10,308 nt of DNA from Flavobacteriaceae bacterium. Its GTDB lineage: Bacteria > Bacteroidota > Bacteroidia > Flavobacteriales > Flavobacteriaceae. Under the pieces are notes generated by a model that saw only the letters and a program-made list of their open reading frames with translations, was not told the origin of the DNA and did no database searches. This document shows, piece by piece, positions 6,851-10,308 of this stretch (its first letter is position 1; the number at the start of each line of letters is the position of its first letter). The DNA is taken from contig JAAZVG010000044.1 in NCBI GenBank assembly GCA_018623655.1, forward strand, positions 1 to 10,308, read 5' to 3'. The translations under genes were made by a program, and so were the position numbers.

Positions 6851-9358
6851 ATGATTACCCGATATTATTTAGTCTTTCTCAGCATTTTATTCTGGTCTTG
6901 CAATCAATCTACTGAAGATAGTCTTAAACTTCAATATGTTATCCAATCAATAGATGTCGATCAGGAGAAGATGAATGTAGAGATGAAATTAATCAATACC
7001 TCTTCAAGACCCTTAGTAAACAATTTTTGGGAATTACATTGGAACCAGATGAAAGGAAAGATTATTGAATCTAGTTTACCCGAAGGCATTCGATATACCC
7101 ACATAAATGGAGATAATTACATGAAGTTGCAGTTCGACTCTAGATGGCTCATAAAATCTAATGACACATTATCTTTTGAACTTCAGCAAGAAGGCATTAT
7201 GGATCGCCTGGCTATGGGGCCAATGGGTGTTTTTGTTGTAGCGAATAATACACCTATTGAAGTTGAAACAGAAATACTATGGCAAAATGCCAAGGGATTA
7301 GCCAAGCTAGAAATACCAAGCGCTGAGAGTCGATTCGATCGTTTAGAAGGTCTTTCTTTATTACCTAGAGACTCTATCCTAAAATTGGTTCCACAGCCGC
7401 TAAAATTAAAAGTTATTGAAAATCAAAGACCTATTGATAATAGATGGTCTATTCAACTTGATTCGTTATTGAGCCCTCATCATTCTCGATTAATATCGCT
7501 AATGAAAAGTCTATTCACACAGTCTATAGATTTTCAGTCGAATAGTAATACTAATTTTTACATCAAGCATAATGCATTATTAAAAGAAGAGGCTTATCGT
7601 CTAGAAATTGGTGAGACATCTATTTCTTTAGAAGCCAAAGACTATCCGGGTATGGTATATGGTCTTCAATCACTACATCAATTGGTTGATATCTCCCATC
7701 TTGAAGGATCACTTTGGCCCATTACACAAATAGAAGATGCTCCCCGATTCGAATACAGGGGTTTACTGATCGATATTGCTCGTAACTTTTACGGTATTAA
7801 AAAGCTTAAGCAAATAATTGATCTAATGAGTCAGTTTAAATTAAATCACCTAGACTTAAGGTTAACCGATGATGAAGGTTGGCGTTTAGAAATAGATGGC
7901 ATACCTGAGTTGACATCGGTAGGATCACAAAGAGGATATACTAATGATGAATTAGATCGTCTTATTCCAATGTATGGGTCAGGTGGAGGAGGCACGTCTC
8001 AAAGCAATGGTTATCTAACCTCATCAGAATTTGAAGAACTTCTAACCTATGCACAAGTGAGAAATGTTAGTGTAATTCCACAGATTAGTTTTCCTTCTCA
8101 TGCAAGGGCGGCAGTGAAAGCAATGGAAAGTCGTTTTCATCATTACATGAAAGAAGGGGAAACTGAAAAAGCACAAGAATTCCTATTAACTGATTTTCAA
8201 GATAAAAGTAGCTACAGGTCTGCACAAAACTATAACGATAATATCGCATGTATTTGTTTGGAAAGTGCCTACACATTTTACGAGAAAGTAGTTTCTTCGG
8301 TAGAACAGAATTTTAAAAATTCAAAAGTACCTCTCAAGATGTTTAGTATAGGGGCTGATGAAGTCCCCTATGGTGCATGGCAGAGATCTCCTGCTTGTAT
8401 CTCATATTTTGAAGAAAATGCGGAAAATATTTCTTCAGTATCCAATCTCTACACTACTCATCTTAAGCGTTTAAAACAACTTTTTGACAGCAAAGGAATT
8501 ACTATGGTGGGGTGGGAAGATATTTTACTCGACCACTCAGAGAAAAGTCAAGGAGAGACACAAATCTCATCAGAAACTTTAGATTATGAAGTTGTTCCGT
8601 TTGTATGGAATACCAGTTGGGGAGAAGGTCGCGAAGATATGATTTACAAAATGGCCAATGCGGGTTTTACTCCTATAATGAGCAATTCATCGGCATTCTA
8701 TTTTGATATGACCGATGATGCAGATATAGAAAATTTCGGATTAAACTGGTCTGGATATGTCGATTATTACGATGCCTGGGCCATAGATCCGATCAATGTT
8801 TTCTCCAATTTAGCACTAACAGAAAAACATGGGTTAACTTCATCATACATAAATGACAGAGTGAAACTGGATCCAATGAATCGAAGTAACTTTCTTGGAA
8901 TACAAGGACAACTTTGGACTGAAACTGCCATAAACGAGCATATCCTTGATGAGTTATTGTTACCAAATCTTATTGTTTTCGCAGAAAGAGCATGGGCTAG
9001 TTCACCTAAATGGCATAAGTTGACTGACCTTAAGAAGCAAAAGGAAATAAGTTTAAAAGACTGGAATATTTTCAGTAATAGTTTGGGACAGCGGTTACTG
9101 CCTTTAATTAGCTATCGGTATCCTTCAATGACTTATCATCTACCGAAACCTGGAGTGAAACTTATCGACGGAAATTGGCATGTTCGTTCCTACTTTCCAG
9201 GTCTGAGTGTACATTACAATCAAAATCATCGAGAATCATATATTACTGATTCGATATTTTCAATTCCTGTTAAATCAACATCCAAACAAAAAATTAATGT
9301 GAGGATGTTTGATCCTAATGGCAGAGGTGGTAAATCGATATACTCTAGAACCTACTAA
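6851..9358 (+). CDS. GH20 beta-N-acetylhexosaminidase (chitobiase type), lipoprotein
   Basis: An 835-residue lipoprotein (MITRYYLVFLSILFWSC, Cys17) with the four-domain chitobiase layout. These are an N-terminal CHB_HEX carbohydrate-binding-like domain (about 25-165), a GH20b domain (about 175-295, ending LWPITQIEDAPRF), the GH20 TIM barrel (about 301-720), and a CHB_HEX_C-like end (about 755-835). Barrel landmarks are GLLIDIARNFYGI with the sugar-binding Arg310, HLDLRLTDDEGWRLEI (333-348), the catalytic Asp503-Glu504 pair in FSIGADEVPYGAW, GWED (554-557), and GIQGQLWTET (683-692). The usual HxGGDE reads SIGADE here. The family removes terminal beta-linked GlcNAc/GalNAc by substrate-assisted catalysis; chitobiose-like oligosaccharides are the likely substrate, although glycoprotein or peptidoglycan-derived sugars are possible. 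Probably surface or periplasmic. It starts the plus-strand unit; the SIS gene follows at 13 nt. Confidence 0.94.
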   Translation: MITRYYLVFLSILFWSCNQSTEDSLKLQYVIQSIDVDQEKMNVEMKLINTSSRPLVNNFWELHWNQMKGKIIESSLPEGIRYTHINGDNYMKLQFDSRWLIKSNDTLSFELQQEGIMDRLAMGPMGVFVVANNTPIEVETEILWQNAKGLAKLEIPSAESRFDRLEGLSLLPRDSILKLVPQPLKLKVIENQRPIDNRWSIQLDSLLSPHHSRLISLMKSLFTQSIDFQSNSNTNFYIKHNALLKEEAYRLEIGETSISLEAKDYPGMVYGLQSLHQLVDISHLEGSLWPITQIEDAPRFEYRGLLIDIARNFYGIKKLKQIIDLMSQFKLNHLDLRLTDDEGWRLEIDGIPELTSVGSQRGYTNDELDRLIPMYGSGGGGTSQSNGYLTSSEFEELLTYAQVRNVSVIPQISFPSHARAAVKAMESRFHHYMKEGETEKAQEFLLTDFQDKSSYRSAQNYNDNIACICLESAYTFYEKVVSSVEQNFKNSKVPLKMFSIGADEVPYGAWQRSPACISYFEENAENISSVSNLYTTHLKRLKQLFDSKGITMVGWEDILLDHSEKSQGETQISSETLDYEVVPFVWNTSWGEGREDMIYKMANAGFTPIMSNSSAFYFDMTDDADIENFGLNWSGYVDYYDAWAIDPINVFSNLALTEKHGLTSSYINDRVKLDPMNRSNFLGIQGQLWTETAINEHILDELLLPNLIVFAERAWASSPKWHKLTDLKKQKEISLKDWNIFSNSLGQRLLPLISYRYPSMTYHLPKPGVKLIDGNWHVRSYFPGLSVHYNQNHRESYITDSIFSIPVKSTSKQKINVRMFDPNGRGGKSIYSRTY

Positions 9359-9371
9359 ATATGATCAATTT

Positions 9372-10091
9372 ATGTCTTACTCCTATCACACAGCAGTAAA
9401 TCATCTTTTTGATTCTATTGTTGACTCCAATAAAAAGACCTTAAAACAGGCGATTGTTTGGTTCACTGAAACCCTCACTAATGAATCTATAATTCACACA
9501 TTTGGCACAGGCCATTCACATATGATTGGTTTAGAACTATTTGTTCGAGCAGGTGGACTAGCTAATGTCAATGCTATACTCGATTCTACAGTAATGACCT
9601 CAGAAGGGGCAAGAAGATCAGCAGAAATAGAGCGTATAAGTGGATTTTCAAAAGTAATATGGGATCAGCATCAAATCGCAAAAAAAGACTTATTCGTCAT
9701 TATTTCTAATTCTGGTCGTAATGCGATGCCAATTGAGATGGCTCAATTGGCTAAAAAAAATGGGAATAAAGTCATTGCGATTACATCTTTAGAACAGTCT
9801 AAACGCTACCCCTCAAGAATTTCACATCAACCCAAGCTTTATGAAATTGCAGATCTGGTATTAGACAATAAAGTACCTAGCGGTGATGGCTTATTAAAAA
9901 TAGGAGAAGACCTTACAGGGCCGGCTTCAACACTAGCCGGATGTTTTCTGGTCAATCTGATTGCTACAGAGGCAATGAAAAAGGCGTACAAGGAGGGTGT
10001 CAAACTACCCATTTATCACAGTCAAAACATTGATGGTTTCAGTAATGAAGAACTATATAAACGCTTCAGTGATAAAATCAAACATCTCTAA
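9372..10091 (+). CDS. UPF0309-type SIS-domain sugar-phosphate protein
   Basis: A 239-residue cytosolic protein. The SIS fold shows the phosphosugar-binding segment IHTFGTGHSHMIGLELFVRA (41-60), the second SIS motif LFVIISNSGRNAMPIEMA (107-124), a strand KVIAITS (133-139), and the UPF0309 signature around GDGLLKIGEDLTGPAS (171-186). Family members bind or isomerise phosphorylated sugars; the exact reaction is not established for most. I chose ATG at 9372 because it gives the family length and clears the GH20 stop. An earlier in-frame ATG at 9309 would add 21 residues encoded within the GH20 C-terminus and is less likely. Close spacing behind a GH20 gene suggests use of a GlcNAc- or other amino-sugar-derived phosphate inside the cell, an inference from context. 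It is not MurQ or GlmS by visible motifs. Confidence 0.9.
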   Translation: MSYSYHTAVNHLFDSIVDSNKKTLKQAIVWFTETLTNESIIHTFGTGHSHMIGLELFVRAGGLANVNAILDSTVMTSEGARRSAEIERISGFSKVIWDQHQIAKKDLFVIISNSGRNAMPIEMAQLAKKNGNKVIAITSLEQSKRYPSRISHQPKLYEIADLVLDNKVPSGDGLLKIGEDLTGPASTLAGCFLVNLIATEAMKKAYKEGVKLPIYHSQNIDGFSNEELYKRFSDKIKHL

Positions 10092-10108
10092 TTAAATGAT
10101 TCTTGAGT

Positions 10109-10306
10109 TCATCGTTTTAGCAATTGGATTCGATCTCGATTTTTGATAATAATTGAAAGTATAAGTGCTGCAATTGAAAGTGTAACTGCCGTGATAACTA
10201 AAGAAAATTGTCCTTGAAATACTCCTACGTGTTTAGCATATATACCGTAGAATGCCCAGATAATGGGTAACAAATATACCGTGCGGGTTTGTTTAAAATA
10301 CATCAC
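10109..10306 (-). CDS. Small membrane protein of unknown function, possibly incomplete at right edge
   Basis: The frame encodes about 65 residues, with a GTG at 10306 followed directly by ATG at 10303. Because the window ends 2 nt upstream, the true start may lie outside and this could be the C-terminal part of a longer protein. Visible are a basic start (MMYFKQTRT), a hydrophobic segment at about residues 10-24 (VYLLPIIWAFYGIYA), a second at about 35-54 (LVITAVTLSIAALILSIII), and a basic tail KNRDRIQLLKR, an arrangement typical of a two-helix inner-membrane protein. No family recognised. It is convergent with the SIS gene, the two stops being separated by only 17 nt with no visible terminator hairpin. 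Confidence 0.55.
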   Translation of the reverse strand: MMYFKQTRTVYLLPIIWAFYGIYAKHVGVFQGQFSLVITAVTLSIAALILSIIIKNRDRIQLLKR

Positions 10307-10308
10307 TG

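Noticed and set aside
8085..8276. 63-codon minus-strand ORF
   Set aside because: Antisense shadow inside the GH20 catalytic domain.
9309..9371. N-terminal extension of the SIS protein from ATG 9309
   Set aside because: It would overlap the GH20 C-terminal coding sequence by 50 nt and adds residues not expected in the family; ATG 9372 gives the normal length.

Overview
The window looks like chromosomal DNA of a Bacteroidota bacterium, probably a free-living, perhaps marine, member of the Cytophagales. The evidence is AT-rich coding sequence without clear Shine-Dalgarno sites, many Bacteroidota-style lipoprotein signal peptides, a TAnnTTTG-type promoter box before the tRNA, and the gene order CoaX / outer-membrane protein / TPR protein / LptC / small membrane protein / CNNM-CBS protein, which I recall as recurrent in this phylum. 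The order-level placement is an impression.

Left part (1-5126, all on the minus strand): a tightly packed operon read from right to left. It begins with type III pantothenate kinase (coaX), then a beta-barrel outer-membrane protein of unknown role, a secreted TPR protein, the LptC-like lipoprotein of LPS export, a two-helix small membrane protein, and a CNNM/CorC-type membrane protein with CBS domains that runs off the left edge. Gaps are 3-43 bases, so one transcript is likely. Apart from CoaX, the products are envelope proteins. Two starts need care: lptC seems to begin at a CTG codon, and the CNNM gene begins at TTG, one codon after the in-frame stop of its upstream neighbour.

Middle (5127-5375): a short intergenic region with a 14-bp perfect palindrome, a good Bacteroidota -7 box, a tRNA-Phe(GAA) gene on the plus strand, and a strong hairpin terminator that probably serves both the tRNA and the convergent gene to its right.

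Right part (5376-10308): a more accessory-looking section. A lipoprotein alpha/beta-hydrolase of the PhoPQ-activated pathogenicity-related (PqaA) family lies on the minus strand. It is divergent from a two-gene plus-strand unit: a four-domain GH20 beta-N-acetylhexosaminidase lipoprotein followed 13 bases later by a UPF0309-type SIS-domain protein. Together the last two suggest outer-surface release of amino sugars from chitin-like or peptidoglycan-like glycans, followed by cytoplasmic handling of a sugar phosphate. A small two-helix membrane protein, possibly cut by the right edge, faces them from the minus strand.

I see no CRISPR array, insertion sequence, prophage gene or obvious novel defence system. 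The most useful observations are start-codon and gene-boundary oddities, an unusual GH20 catalytic motif, and uncharacterised envelope proteins in a conserved operon.
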